Shown here in pieces: positions 47,010-55,224 of a stretch of 64,000 nucleotides of DNA. This DNA comes from CAZCFB01 sp964511535 (GTDB lineage Bacteria > Myxococcota_A > Polyangia > GCA-2747355 > CAZCFB01). The notes beneath the pieces were generated by a model. That model saw nothing but the letters and a program-made list of their open reading frames with translations, was not told where the DNA came from and searched no databases. A program made the translations under genes and the position numbers. The first letter of the stretch is position 1. Each line of letters begins with the position of its first letter. The stretch covers positions 1-64,000 of the forward strand of contig CAZEFW010000004.1 of assembly GCA_964511535.1 (NCBI GenBank). Direction: 5' to 3'.

Positions 47010-47981
47010 TCACTGCGCGGCGGCGTACGACTCCACCACCTGCGCCACGCTCTGGACCTCGGTGACGCCGGCCACGCTCTTGCCGGCCTGCCAGTAGTCC
47101 TTGAAGCTCACGCCGTGGCGGTTGGCCTGCCGTAGCTTCCACATGGACTGCAGGCTGTAGGCGGTGCGCATCAGCCGCTTGGTCCGCTCGTTGCGCAGCA
47201 GCAGCCGGGCCACAGGCCCCGCGCGCAGGCCGAGCTTCTGGATTGTGGGCGTGACGATGATGGAGGCCGGCACGCCGCTCAGCTTGTCGGTCAGGGCGAT
47301 GTCCGACTCCCGCGCGTCCACGATGGCGCGCTTGTAGTCATCGTGGGCGGTGCACTCGTGGGTCGCGATGAACCGCGTGCCCGCCTGCACCCCGGCGTAG
47401 CCCATGTCGAGGGCCGACCGGAAGCGAGCCGGGCTGCCGACCCCGCCGGCGCAGATGAGCGGCACGCCCAGGTCGCCGAGCTGGTCGAGCATGGCCTCCT
47501 GGGACAGGGGCCCGGCGTGGCCGCCCGCGCGATCATTGACGCAGACCAGGCCGCGCACGCCCCGGTCGAGGGCCTTGAGCGCGAAGCGACGCTCGGTGAC
47601 GTTGTGGTACACCACGCCCCCCACCTGCTCCACCAGGCGGACCACCCACTCCGGGTCACCCAGGGCGGTGATGAAGAACCGCACGCCCTGCTCCAGCGCG
47701 GCGTCCAACCAGCCGCGCATCTGGTTCTCGAACGCCTTGACTGTCTTTTCGATGATGGCGTTGAACCCCACCGGCCGGTCGGTGATGGAGCGGATCCGTT
47801 TGAGCCCCTCGCGGAAGTCCATCCCATGCGCAAACACCACGGACATGGGCTGAATCATCCCCATGGCCCCGGCCGCGCTGGCGGCCGCGACGAGCTCGGG
47901 ATTTGAGCATGGATACATGGCTCCACAGATCAGGGGCACCGTGGCCCCGGTGTCGGCGCAAAACTGGTTGGTGGCGGTCAC
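47010..47981 (-). CDS. Nitronate monooxygenase / NPD-family flavoprotein
   Basis: A 323-residue TIM-barrel FMN enzyme. Motifs: VPLICGAMYPCSNPELVAAASAAGAMG, VCVNDRAGGHAGP and PLICAGGVGSP, with AGVQAGTRFIATHECTAHDDYK. Family members oxidise nitroalkanes or act as enoyl reductases (FabK-like). The exact substrate is uncertain. It starts with GTG (AGGAG upstream). It is divergent from the acyl-CoA ligase gene across a 165-bp gap that holds a 20-bp palindrome. Confidence 0.85.
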   Translation of the reverse strand: MTATNQFCADTGATVPLICGAMYPCSNPELVAAASAAGAMGMIQPMSVVFAHGMDFREGLKRIRSITDRPVGFNAIIEKTVKAFENQMRGWLDAALEQGVRFFITALGDPEWVVRLVEQVGGVVYHNVTERRFALKALDRGVRGLVCVNDRAGGHAGPLSQEAMLDQLGDLGVPLICAGGVGSPARFRSALDMGYAGVQAGTRFIATHECTAHDDYKRAIVDARESDIALTDKLSGVPASIIVTPTIQKLGLRAGPVARLLLRNERTKRLMRTAYSLQSMWKLRQANRHGVSFKDYWQAGKSVAGVTEVQSVAQVVESYAAAQ

Positions 47982-48008
47982 GAACGGCTCCTGTTAGTTG
48001 CACCATGA

Positions 48009-48037
48009 ACTCTACAGATCATGTAATTATCCAGCAA
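48009..48037 (-). promoter_or_regulatory. Probable promoter of the nitronate monooxygenase gene
   Basis: On the minus strand, TTGCTG (48037-48032), 17 bp, TAGAGT (48014-48009). The start codon at 47981 and its AGGAG ribosome-binding site lie just downstream. Confidence 0.45.
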
Positions 48038-48057
48038 GAATAAAAGAAGAAATGGGT

Positions 48058-48077
48058 TTTGTGCTGCGCAGCACAAA
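48058..48077. promoter_or_regulatory. 20-bp perfect palindrome, candidate PhaR operator
   Basis: TTTGTGCTGCGCAGCACAAA is a perfect inverted repeat with a TGC-rich core. It sits 5 bp upstream of the acyl-CoA ligase -35 box and between divergent promoters. PhaR-type regulators are reported to bind TGC-rich sites, and a PhaR gene is at 57665. Confidence 0.6.
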
Positions 48078-48082
48078 CTCCC

Positions 48083-48111
48083 TTGACCGGCACCCGCGGC
48101 TGGGCTAAAAA
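48083..48111 (+). promoter_or_regulatory. Promoter of the acyl-CoA ligase gene
   Basis: TTGACC at 48083-48088, 17 bp, TAAAAA at 48106-48111. The palindrome lies just upstream, a good place for a regulator that contacts or blocks RNA polymerase. Confidence 0.55.
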
Positions 48112-48146
48112 ATGGGGACGGTTCAAGCGAAAAAGGAGGCCGCAAG

Positions 48147-49856
48147 GTGGAGCTCAAGACTGGAATCGCCAAGATCCTGGAGAAGGGAACCGCGGAGCCG
48201 GAAGCCGTACGCTTCCATGTCCCTGCCGACGGCGGCGGATGGAGCCAGGTCACCTGGGGTGAGCTGCTGGATCGGAGCCGGGCCCTGTCGCTATTTCTGT
48301 GCGGGGAGGAGGTCGGGCTCGATACCAAGGTCGCGGTCTTCGCCACCACGCGGGTGGAGTGGGCTTACTGTTGCGCTGCCATAGAGGCATGCCGCGCGGT
48401 GTTCGTGCCGGTCTATTTCTCCAACACCGCCGAGCAGACTCAGTACGTGGTGGACCACAGCGACGCCGAGGTGCTCTTCACCGAGATGGCCCTGCTGCCC
48501 AGGGTGCTGGAGCGTTGGGAGGATTACGCGCGGGTGCGCCGGGTGATCATCTGGGACCTGGATCCCGAGGTGCTGGCGACCCAGGCTGCCGAGGCGAAGG
48601 TGAGCCTGGAGGAGCTCGAGGGCAAGGTCATCTCGCTGGACCGGGCCCTGGAGCGAGGACGGCGGGTACATCTCATGTACCCCACCGCGCTGGAAAAGAA
48701 GGTGGAGCGGCGCCAGGACAGCGACGTGGCGGCGATCATCTACACCTCGGGCACCACCGGCAAGCCCAAGGGCGTGCAGCTGACCAACCACAACCTGTTG
48801 GTCTCGGCGGGCAGCTGGCTGCAGGTGCTCGAGCACGCGTTCCCGCCGGCGGGCGAGCGACGGGACATCCTCTGGCTGCCGGTGTCGCACATGTCGGGCT
48901 GGGGCATCCTGGGCCAGGGGACCATGTTCGACTACGAGACATGGCTGTCCGACCCGTACCACCTGCTGCAGCACCTGCCCGAGGTGCGGCCCACCATGTT
49001 GCTGTCAGTCCCGGCCTACTGGGAGAAGCTGTACACCATGGCGCTCAACGCCTCGTCGGAGCCGGCGGAGCAGTACGCAAAGCTGCGCGAGCTCACCGGC
49101 GGGGCGCTGACCTTCCTGCTGTCCGGCGGCGCCGGGCTCAAGCGGGAGGTAAAGGAGTTCTTCAAGGCGGCCGGGATCCAGATGATCGAGGGGTACGGCC
49201 TGACCGAGTGCTCCCCGAACCTGACCATGAACCGGCTGGACGACTACAACTTCGACTCGGTGGGCAAGCCGATGCCGGGGGTGACCCTGAAGCTGGCGGG
49301 CGACGGCGAGATCATCGTCAAGGGCGACAACGTGTTCGCGGGCTACTACAAGGACGCGGAGGCCACGGCGGCCAGCTTCGACGAAGACGGCTGGTTCCTC
49401 ACCGGCGACCTGGGCCGCTGGACCGACGACGGGTTCCTTCAGATCTGCGGGCGAAAGAAGGAGATCATCGTCACCTCCGGGGGCAAGAACATCGGACCGG
49501 TGGGCATCGAGGCCCGGTTCGTGGGCTCGCCGGTGGTGGAGCACGTGGTGCTCTACGGCAACGAGCGCAAGTACCTCACGGCGCTGATCACCCTCAACGA
49601 GCCGGGCGTGCGCGCCGCGGTCAAGGCCAACGGCGACTCCCTGTCCGAGATCGCCACCCGCGAGGATGTGCAGGCGCTGGTGCAGCAGGAGGTCGACCGG
49701 GTCAACGGACAGCTCGCCTCCTACGAGACCATCAAGAAGTTCTACCTCCACCCCGCCCCCCTGAGCGTGGACGCCGGCCACCTCACGCCCTCCCTCAAGC
49801 TCCGCCGCGCCAAAGTCTGGGAAGCATTCCAGGACAAGTACGAAAACCTGTACTAG
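48147..49856 (+). CDS. AMP-dependent long-chain acyl-CoA synthetase
   Basis: A 569-residue adenylate-forming enzyme. The P-loop is IIYTSGTTGKPKGVQL, the core motif YGLTECSPN, and the FAD-like hinge GWFLTGDLGRW. The C-terminal domain has GRKKEIIVTSGGKNI and the catalytic Lys in SLKLRRAKVW. It activates fatty acids as CoA thioesters in the cytoplasm. The GTG start has a strong AAGGAGG at 48129-48135. Its position beside the PhaR-like operator and near a PhaC-like gene suggests feeding of hydroxyacyl chains or fatty acid breakdown; this is inference. Confidence 0.9.
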   Translation: MELKTGIAKILEKGTAEPEAVRFHVPADGGGWSQVTWGELLDRSRALSLFLCGEEVGLDTKVAVFATTRVEWAYCCAAIEACRAVFVPVYFSNTAEQTQYVVDHSDAEVLFTEMALLPRVLERWEDYARVRRVIIWDLDPEVLATQAAEAKVSLEELEGKVISLDRALERGRRVHLMYPTALEKKVERRQDSDVAAIIYTSGTTGKPKGVQLTNHNLLVSAGSWLQVLEHAFPPAGERRDILWLPVSHMSGWGILGQGTMFDYETWLSDPYHLLQHLPEVRPTMLLSVPAYWEKLYTMALNASSEPAEQYAKLRELTGGALTFLLSGGAGLKREVKEFFKAAGIQMIEGYGLTECSPNLTMNRLDDYNFDSVGKPMPGVTLKLAGDGEIIVKGDNVFAGYYKDAEATAASFDEDGWFLTGDLGRWTDDGFLQICGRKKEIIVTSGGKNIGPVGIEARFVGSPVVEHVVLYGNERKYLTALITLNEPGVRAAVKANGDSLSEIATREDVQALVQQEVDRVNGQLASYETIKKFYLHPAPLSVDAGHLTPSLKLRRAKVWEAFQDKYENLY

Positions 49857-49879
49857 AGAGCGGATGTAATTGCTGGATT

Positions 49880-49975
49880 AAAAATGTCAAGTGGGGGGGT
49901 CTGACCCCCCTATATGACATTTTCCTGGAATTAAAATGTCAAGTGGGGGGGTCTGACCCCCCTATATGACATTTT
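49880..49975. terminator. Two tandem terminator-like palindromes (REP pair)
   Basis: Copies at 49880-49923 and 49933-49975 share ATGTCAAGTGGGGGGGTCTG followed by ACCCCCCTATATGACATTTT. They are nearly identical, 53 bp apart, and lie between convergent genes (49856 and 49991). The stem sequence, loop and flanking A and T tracts match the copy at 46933. They may serve both as mobile REPs and as terminators. Confidence 0.75.
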
Positions 49976-49990
49976 GTGGGGAGGGGGGAA

Positions 49991-51424
49991 TCAGCGGTTG
50001 TAGAGCTCGATCATGAGATCGATGGGGTTCGGATCGAGGGCCTTTTTGTGACCGTGATTCCAGATGCTCCGGGACAGCACGTAGGAGATATGTCCGGCGT
50101 GGGGGTGCACCACGTGGGTGTAGCGATCGGGCAGGTTGCGGGCCAGCACCTCGCCGGTGCTGGAGGGGACCACCAGGTCCTTGGCGCCGTAGAAGCCGGC
50201 CAGCTGGATGGTGGTCTTCTCTTCCACCGTGCGGAAGGAGAGCGGGGCGCCGCGGTAGGAGAAGGGGATCTGCAGGTCGTCGTCGATCCCTTCCATGAAC
50301 AGCCCGGAGGAGAACCGCACCAGGTCGGTGGGCAGCGGGAAGCGCCAGCAGTTGTCAGGGGAGATCCAGTACGCCCCGGCCAGCTCCTTGCGCTGGTACT
50401 TGTTCAGCTCGTCCACTGTCTCGATCTCGGCGTAGGCCTGGTTCTTCCAGCCGGCCATGAACCTGCCCAGCGGCGTCTTGGGGAAGGTCGCGCCGATGGG
50501 GATGTCCATGCCCAGGCGGAGGGCATCGCCCGGGATGTAGCCGCCGGTCAGCTCGAACAGGTTGAGCTGGGACATCACGAGGTGCGGCGGTGTGTGCTCC
50601 ATCAGGCCGCCGACGAGCTTGCACTCCCGGCCGTCCACCGGCGCTACCATGGTGAACGCCACCCGCAGCTTGCGCTCGGCGTCCTCGGGGCGCGCCGCCA
50701 CGTATGCCATGGCCTGCATGCCGAGGCCGCAGTACCCCTCGAGCACCAGCTTGCGCTTGCCGTGGTGCTCGAAGGCGATCTCGGTCATCTCGTCCAGCAC
50801 GTCGATGTGCCGCTCGATGGAGAACTGGCCCAGCGACGGTAGATCATCCTTCTCGCCCTTGAGCTCCAGGGCGTAGACCGGAATGCCGCGGTCCAGGAAG
50901 GGGGAGAACAGGTTCGCCTCGGGCAAGAAGCGGAAGATGCGATCGCTGTAAGGTAAGAAGCCGCCGGCGTGAAACAGGGCCCCCTCGAAGGGCGGCTCCG
51001 CGCCCGCGGTGGGCGGCAGGTAGGACAGCCGCACGAACTCGTCCTCGGCGAGCACCTCCTCGCCGGGGAACGTGGCGGTGCCGAACAACTCGCCGCCGAG
51101 GCTGTCCACCAGCACGCCGTAGCGCCCGCCCGCGCGCACGCGCTCGCCGATCTCGTGCACCACCTTGTCCAGCTCGCGCTCGCCGGACAGCCCCTCGAGC
51201 AGGGGCCTGGAGATGTCACGCTCCACCTCGAAGAAGGCGCGCATGGAGGGGATCAAGCCGTCTTCCACCGCGCGCTCGAGCAGATACATGTTGCCGCTCA
51301 TGGCCTTGAGCAGCTGCTCCATGCCGCGGGCGTACAGGCCGACCCCCTGGGTGAAGAGCTGGGCGTTGAGCTGCCCCAGCTCCTGCACGGTCCGCTTCCA
51401 CACTTCTGTTGGATCCTCTGCCAT
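49991..51424 (-). CDS. PhaC-like poly(hydroxyalkanoate) synthase / alpha-beta hydrolase
   Basis: The protein has 477 residues from ATG 51424. The catalytic Cys lies in VLEGYCGLGMQA near residue 232, where PHA synthases have a Gly-x-Cys-x-Gly-Gly elbow. The Asp (GAKDLVVP) and His (HAGHISYV) of the triad follow. The N-terminal 100 residues are helical and may play a PhaE-like role. The start 51424 has GGAGC upstream. The longer frame to 51508 adds codons with poor GC bias and would begin on top of the predicted transcript start. Polymer synthesis is inferred; a depolymerase or thioesterase role is possible. Confidence 0.75.
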   Translation of the reverse strand: MAEDPTEVWKRTVQELGQLNAQLFTQGVGLYARGMEQLLKAMSGNMYLLERAVEDGLIPSMRAFFEVERDISRPLLEGLSGERELDKVVHEIGERVRAGGRYGVLVDSLGGELFGTATFPGEEVLAEDEFVRLSYLPPTAGAEPPFEGALFHAGGFLPYSDRIFRFLPEANLFSPFLDRGIPVYALELKGEKDDLPSLGQFSIERHIDVLDEMTEIAFEHHGKRKLVLEGYCGLGMQAMAYVAARPEDAERKLRVAFTMVAPVDGRECKLVGGLMEHTPPHLVMSQLNLFELTGGYIPGDALRLGMDIPIGATFPKTPLGRFMAGWKNQAYAEIETVDELNKYQRKELAGAYWISPDNCWRFPLPTDLVRFSSGLFMEGIDDDLQIPFSYRGAPLSFRTVEEKTTIQLAGFYGAKDLVVPSSTGEVLARNLPDRYTHVVHPHAGHISYVLSRSIWNHGHKKALDPNPIDLMIELYNR

Positions 51425-51502
51425 CCATGCGCTCCATGGAAGTGGGAGTGACGAACCGATGCTCGCTTGTTGAGATTCGTTTGTCGAGTGTGTTGTGTTA
51501 TT

Positions 51503-51520
51503 TTGCATTGCAACATGCTA
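51503..51520 (-). promoter_or_regulatory. Promoter and TGC-rich palindrome of the PhaC-like gene
   Basis: The -10 TAGCAT (51520-51515) follows TTGACG with an 18-bp spacer on the minus strand. The palindrome TTGCATTGCAA (51503-51513) lies over the predicted transcript start, where a repressor could block transcription. It shares the TGCANTGCA form with the site near the SDR gene. Confidence 0.5.
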
Positions 51521-51637
51521 GCGGCGATTGACGGGGTGCGTCAAGGGGCGAATCGCAATTATTTTGCAGAAGCACATCGAAATAGCCCTTAATATTTAAT
51601 ATCATCCACGATTTCTGCTGCAATGCCACAAAAACCA

Positions 51638-51666
51638 TTGACGACACCAGTCGCTCCGCCTACTCT
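51638..51666 (+). promoter_or_regulatory. Promoter of the alpha/beta-hydrolase lipoprotein gene
   Basis: TTGACG at 51638-51643, 17 bp, TACTCT at 51661-51666. It places the transcript start near 51672, which favours ATG 51687 over the in-frame TTG at 51666 and ATG at 51675. Confidence 0.55.
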
Positions 51667-51686
51667 TGTTTCCCATGGGAGTCTCC

Positions 51687-52703
51687 ATGCGCATTTTGAG
51701 CCTGCTCTGGCTTGCCCCCGCGTTGCTCGCCGGAGGGTGCCTGAAGTTCCAGCAGGTCCCCTCTACCGGGTGGGGGACCGACAATTTCCTCGAGATCGCC
51801 GATGGCGAACGGATGTACGTGCTCGACAGCGGCGGGACAGGCGAGGCGGTGCTCATGGTGCACGGCTTTGGTGCATCGCACACATCCTGGATCGGCCTGC
51901 GCCCCACCCTGGAGAAGCGATACCGGGTCATCGCCGTGGACCTGCCTGGCCACGGATACTCGGACAAGTACGCCGGTGACTACTCCATCAAGGCCGTGGC
52001 CAACAAGCTGCTGCGCGTGCTCGACCTCAAGGGGATCAAGCGCGCCCATGTGGTGGCGCACTCCTGGGGCACGGCGGTGTCGCTGAACCTCGCGATCCAG
52101 GCCCCGGAGCGGGTGCGGAGCCTGACGCTCATGGCGTCCTTTGCTTACGAAAAGCAGGTGCCCCCGTTCCTGGTCTGGGCCCGGGCGCCGCTCATGGGTG
52201 AGTTCCTGTTCTCGATGATGTGGGACCAGCGGCTGGACGATCGGCTGGCGTACGCTTTTTATGACGCGAACAAGTTCGCCACCCCCGCGGTGACGGACAA
52301 GGCGAAGAAGGTGTTCAAGCGCCCCGGGGTGCTGGCCGCCGCCCTGGCCGCGGCCCGAGGGATCCGCTTTTCCGACATGGAGCCGCGCTACCCCGAGCTG
52401 CAGGTCCCGGTGCTCATCATCTCCGGACGCGAGGACCGGGTCACCCGCATGGCCGCCGCCCGGCAGCTCAACGCTGACCTGCCCGACTCGCGGCACAAGG
52501 TGATCCCGCTGTGTGGGCACATGATCCCGGTGGAGCACCCGAACAAGGTGCTGCGCCACCTGCGGCGGTTCTGGGCCGAGGTAGCAGAGGACAGCCGTAG
52601 ATCCCCCTCTCCCGCCCCCGAACCCGCCCCCGAACCCGCCCCCGCCCCCGCCCCCGCTCCCGCCCCCGCTCCCGCCCCCACCCCCGAGGAGGCTGCCAAA
52701 TGA
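51687..52703 (+). CDS. Alpha/beta-hydrolase lipoprotein
   Basis: A 338-residue protein with lipoprotein signal MRILSLLWLAPALLAGGC. The hydrolase fold is complete: oxyanion HGFGASHTSW, DLPGHGYSDK, nucleophile elbow VVAHSWGTAVS (Ser), Asp in SGREDRVT and His in CGHMIPVEHP. The C-terminal 25 residues are a Pro-Ala tail (PAPAPAPAPAP). GGGAG lies 5 bases before the ATG. It overlaps the next gene by ATGA. A hydrolase on the inner or outer membrane surface is inferred; the substrate is unknown. Confidence 0.85.
   Translation: MRILSLLWLAPALLAGGCLKFQQVPSTGWGTDNFLEIADGERMYVLDSGGTGEAVLMVHGFGASHTSWIGLRPTLEKRYRVIAVDLPGHGYSDKYAGDYSIKAVANKLLRVLDLKGIKRAHVVAHSWGTAVSLNLAIQAPERVRSLTLMASFAYEKQVPPFLVWARAPLMGEFLFSMMWDQRLDDRLAYAFYDANKFATPAVTDKAKKVFKRPGVLAAALAAARGIRFSDMEPRYPELQVPVLIISGREDRVTRMAAARQLNADLPDSRHKVIPLCGHMIPVEHPNKVLRHLRRFWAEVAEDSRRSPSPAPEPAPEPAPAPAPAPAPAPAPTPEEAAK
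52611..52685 (+). repeat. Pro-Ala coding microsatellite
   Basis: A run of CCCGCC/CCCGCT/CCCGAA hexamers encodes the Pro-Ala/Pro-Glu tail at the end of the hydrolase gene, directly before the ATGA junction. Confidence 0.7.
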
Positions 52704-54313
52704 GACGCCTCCTCCTCGTCGCTGGCCTGCTGCTGCTCGCCCTGCCCTGCCCTGCCCTGGCCCAGATGCCAGCCCCGGGCGCCGGGGACATGCCCCCGGC
52801 CGAGTCGTTCCTCGACCGTCACCTCGACCTGGACGGCTACCTGAGGCTGCGCTTCGACACTCTGGAGAACCTCGACCTGAACCATGGCGTGACGCCCACC
52901 ACCGGCCAGCCCCTGTTCCCGGTCTCGCCGTCCGATCCCGACGCCACCATCTTTTCGGCCAACATGCGCGCCCGCCTGGAGCCGTCGGTGCGCATCGGCT
53001 GGGGGGTTTCGATCCACGCGCGAATCGACCTGCTGGACAATATCGTGCTCGGCTCCACCCCCGAGGGCCTGCCCGCCACGGCGTGGGTGCCCATGAGCGC
53101 CGGCTCCGCCTCCCAGGCGTCCCCCGAGGCGGGCAAGAACTCGGGCATCGACGCCGTGCGCGTCAAGCGGGTCTGGGGTGAGGTGATCACCCCCATCGGG
53201 CTGCTCTCCGCCGGGCGCATGGGCGCCATCATCGACTGGGGCACCGGCTTCTTCGTCAACTCCGGCTCCTGCATCGACTGCGACCGCGGCGACGTGGGCG
53301 ACCGGGTGGCGTTCGCCATGCCGATCCTGGGTCACCTCATCGCCGCGGCCTTCGACTTCGGCGCCTCCGGGCCCACCTCCGAGGCCATGCGCGCCGACGC
53401 CCAGCCGTTCAACATCGACCGCCACGACGACGTGCTGTCCGGCGCGCTGGTCATCGCCAACTACGACCTGCCCGAGGTGGTGGAGCGGTACCGCCGCGCC
53501 GGCCGGGTGGTGCTCCAGTACGGCCTGATGGGCTCGGTCCGCACCCAGGAGTACGACGTCCCGGCCTACTACCTCACCGGCGACCTGAAGCGACGCTACA
53601 ACGACAAGGACATGGTGCGCCGCGGGCTGCTGGCCGCGGCCGGAGACCTCTGGTTCGGCCTGCGGTACCGCGGCTGGACCGTGGACGTCGAGGCCGCCAT
53701 GCTCTACTCCCGCATCGAGAACGCCTCGCTGCTGCCGGGCACCGAGTTCATCCCCGACGTGACCGCCCTGCAGTTCGGCGGTGTGGCCCGGGCCTCGCAC
53801 GCCTGGCAGACCGTGGACGTGGGGTTCGAGGTGGGCATGGCCAGCGGCGACGACGCCCCCGGCTTCGGCGTGCGCCTGCCGTTGACCCAGCTGTCTGCCA
53901 AGCCCGGGGACATCGACGGCCCCCAGACCCAGATCCCGGGTGACACCACCGTCAACAACTTCCGCTTCAACCCCGACTACCACGTGGACCAGATCCTCTG
54001 GCGGCGCATCATCGGCACGGTCACCGACGCCATCTACCTGCGGCCGCGGGTGACCTGGGAGCCGCTGGAGGGGCTGCGCCTGGAGGGCGTGCTCATCACC
54101 TCGCTGGCCATGGAGCCCGCCTCCACGCCGTCGGGAGAGCGCCCCCTTGGGGTGGAGCTCGACCTGAGCCTGAGCTACCGCATGGAGCTCGGCTTCCTGC
54201 TGCGCGCTGACTACGCCGTGCTCTTCCCCCTGTCCGGGCTGCGCAACACGCGGCTCGACCTGGACCCCGAGCCGGCCCACGTGTTTCACGTCATCCTGGC
54301 ATACCTGCTCTGA
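52700..54313 (+). CDS. Outer-membrane-type protein, resembles myxobacterial family TIGR04551
   Basis: A 537-residue protein with a signal peptide (LLLLALPCPALA). The mature part alternates short beta strands with charged loops (YLRLRFDTLENL, RARLEPSVRIGWGV, LDLSLSYRMELGFLLRADYAV) and ends HVILAYLL, so an outer membrane beta barrel is likely. The overall pattern resembles the TIGR04551 family found in Myxococcota, a comparison made from memory. A GSCIDCDRGDVGDR loop has two Cys. Its ATG overlaps the hydrolase stop, so the two are co-translated. Confidence 0.72.
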   Translation: MRRLLLVAGLLLLALPCPALAQMPAPGAGDMPPAESFLDRHLDLDGYLRLRFDTLENLDLNHGVTPTTGQPLFPVSPSDPDATIFSANMRARLEPSVRIGWGVSIHARIDLLDNIVLGSTPEGLPATAWVPMSAGSASQASPEAGKNSGIDAVRVKRVWGEVITPIGLLSAGRMGAIIDWGTGFFVNSGSCIDCDRGDVGDRVAFAMPILGHLIAAAFDFGASGPTSEAMRADAQPFNIDRHDDVLSGALVIANYDLPEVVERYRRAGRVVLQYGLMGSVRTQEYDVPAYYLTGDLKRRYNDKDMVRRGLLAAAGDLWFGLRYRGWTVDVEAAMLYSRIENASLLPGTEFIPDVTALQFGGVARASHAWQTVDVGFEVGMASGDDAPGFGVRLPLTQLSAKPGDIDGPQTQIPGDTTVNNFRFNPDYHVDQILWRRIIGTVTDAIYLRPRVTWEPLEGLRLEGVLITSLAMEPASTPSGERPLGVELDLSLSYRMELGFLLRADYAVLFPLSGLRNTRLDLDPEPAHVFHVILAYLL

Positions 54314-54335
54314 ACCCGGAGGAGCGAGGACGAAC

Positions 54336-55184
54336 ATGACCAACCTTTCACCCCCCGTCCCGAACACCCGCGCGAGCCTGCTGGCCCTGACCCTCGTCGC
54401 CGCCGGGTGCGCAGGCCCGGACCCGACCTTCAACGACGCCGGCTGGGACTACGGCGTGGCTCCTGACATGCTCAGCTGCCTGCCCAACAACGACGGCGTC
54501 ATCCAGCAGAACGAGCTGAACTTCGTGCTCGGGCTGCCGGCGGTGAACTTTCGCGCCAACCCGCCGGGCACCACCGTGGGGCTCAAGCCCGCCGGCGCCA
54601 TGGTCAACGGCAAGCTGGAGTGGGACTTCTCGTCGCTGGCCGGGCAGATCGTCAAGCTCAAGGTCGACCCGGTGGCCGGCACCTGGTACGCCAAGCACTT
54701 CCCCACCGGCGACCTGGCCATGGTCACCTCGGTCAAGGGCGACACGCTGCAGATCCTCGACGTGGAAGACGGCAAGGTGAACCTGCTGGGGCTCGCCTCG
54801 CGCAAGCCGGACTACACCCTGACCATCTACGATCCCCCCATCGCCGCCATGCGCTTCCCGCTGCGCAAGGGGCTCAAGTTCCGCGCCACCAGCACGCTGA
54901 AGAACGGCTCCAAGATCAACGGCCTGCCCGTGATCACCCAGGACACCTACGACATCGCCATCAACACCGAGGGCGTGCTGCGCCTGCCGCACCTCAAGCT
55001 GCACCGGGTCCTGCTCATCGAGACCCTGGTCACCAGCAAGACCCTCGGCGGCGTGACCAACACCACGCGCCAGCTGCAGTGGTTCAGCGAGTGCTACGGC
55101 GAGGTGGTGCGCGCCCTGAGCCAGATCAACGAGAAGAAGCCGCTGTTCACCACCGCCATGGAGCTGCGCCGCCTCGCCTTCTGA
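54336..55184 (+). CDS. Lipoprotein of a two-member local family
   Basis: A 282-residue lipoprotein (lipobox VAAGC). A short EF-hand-like segment CLPNNDGVIQQNEL opens a C-terminal domain of about 220 residues. The domain is related to that of the lipoprotein at 56679-57653: both have NxDGxIxxxE, a 'MRFPLRKG'/'IRFPVEAG' stretch and a closing W/FxECYGxVxR. The family is unknown. It lies 22 bp after the outer membrane gene and may be in the same operon. Confidence 0.75.
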   Translation: MTNLSPPVPNTRASLLALTLVAAGCAGPDPTFNDAGWDYGVAPDMLSCLPNNDGVIQQNELNFVLGLPAVNFRANPPGTTVGLKPAGAMVNGKLEWDFSSLAGQIVKLKVDPVAGTWYAKHFPTGDLAMVTSVKGDTLQILDVEDGKVNLLGLASRKPDYTLTIYDPPIAAMRFPLRKGLKFRATSTLKNGSKINGLPVITQDTYDIAINTEGVLRLPHLKLHRVLLIETLVTSKTLGGVTNTTRQLQWFSECYGEVVRALSQINEKKPLFTTAMELRRLAF

Positions 55185-55224
55185 CGGGTTGTCTTTCCTG
55201 GCGCGTACCGGGACAATCTCGTCC

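Noticed and set aside
51425..51508. Extra 28 N-terminal residues of the PhaC-like protein
   Set aside because: Codons there lack the GC bias of the gene, the ATG lies on the predicted transcript start, and a better ribosome-binding site precedes ATG 51424.
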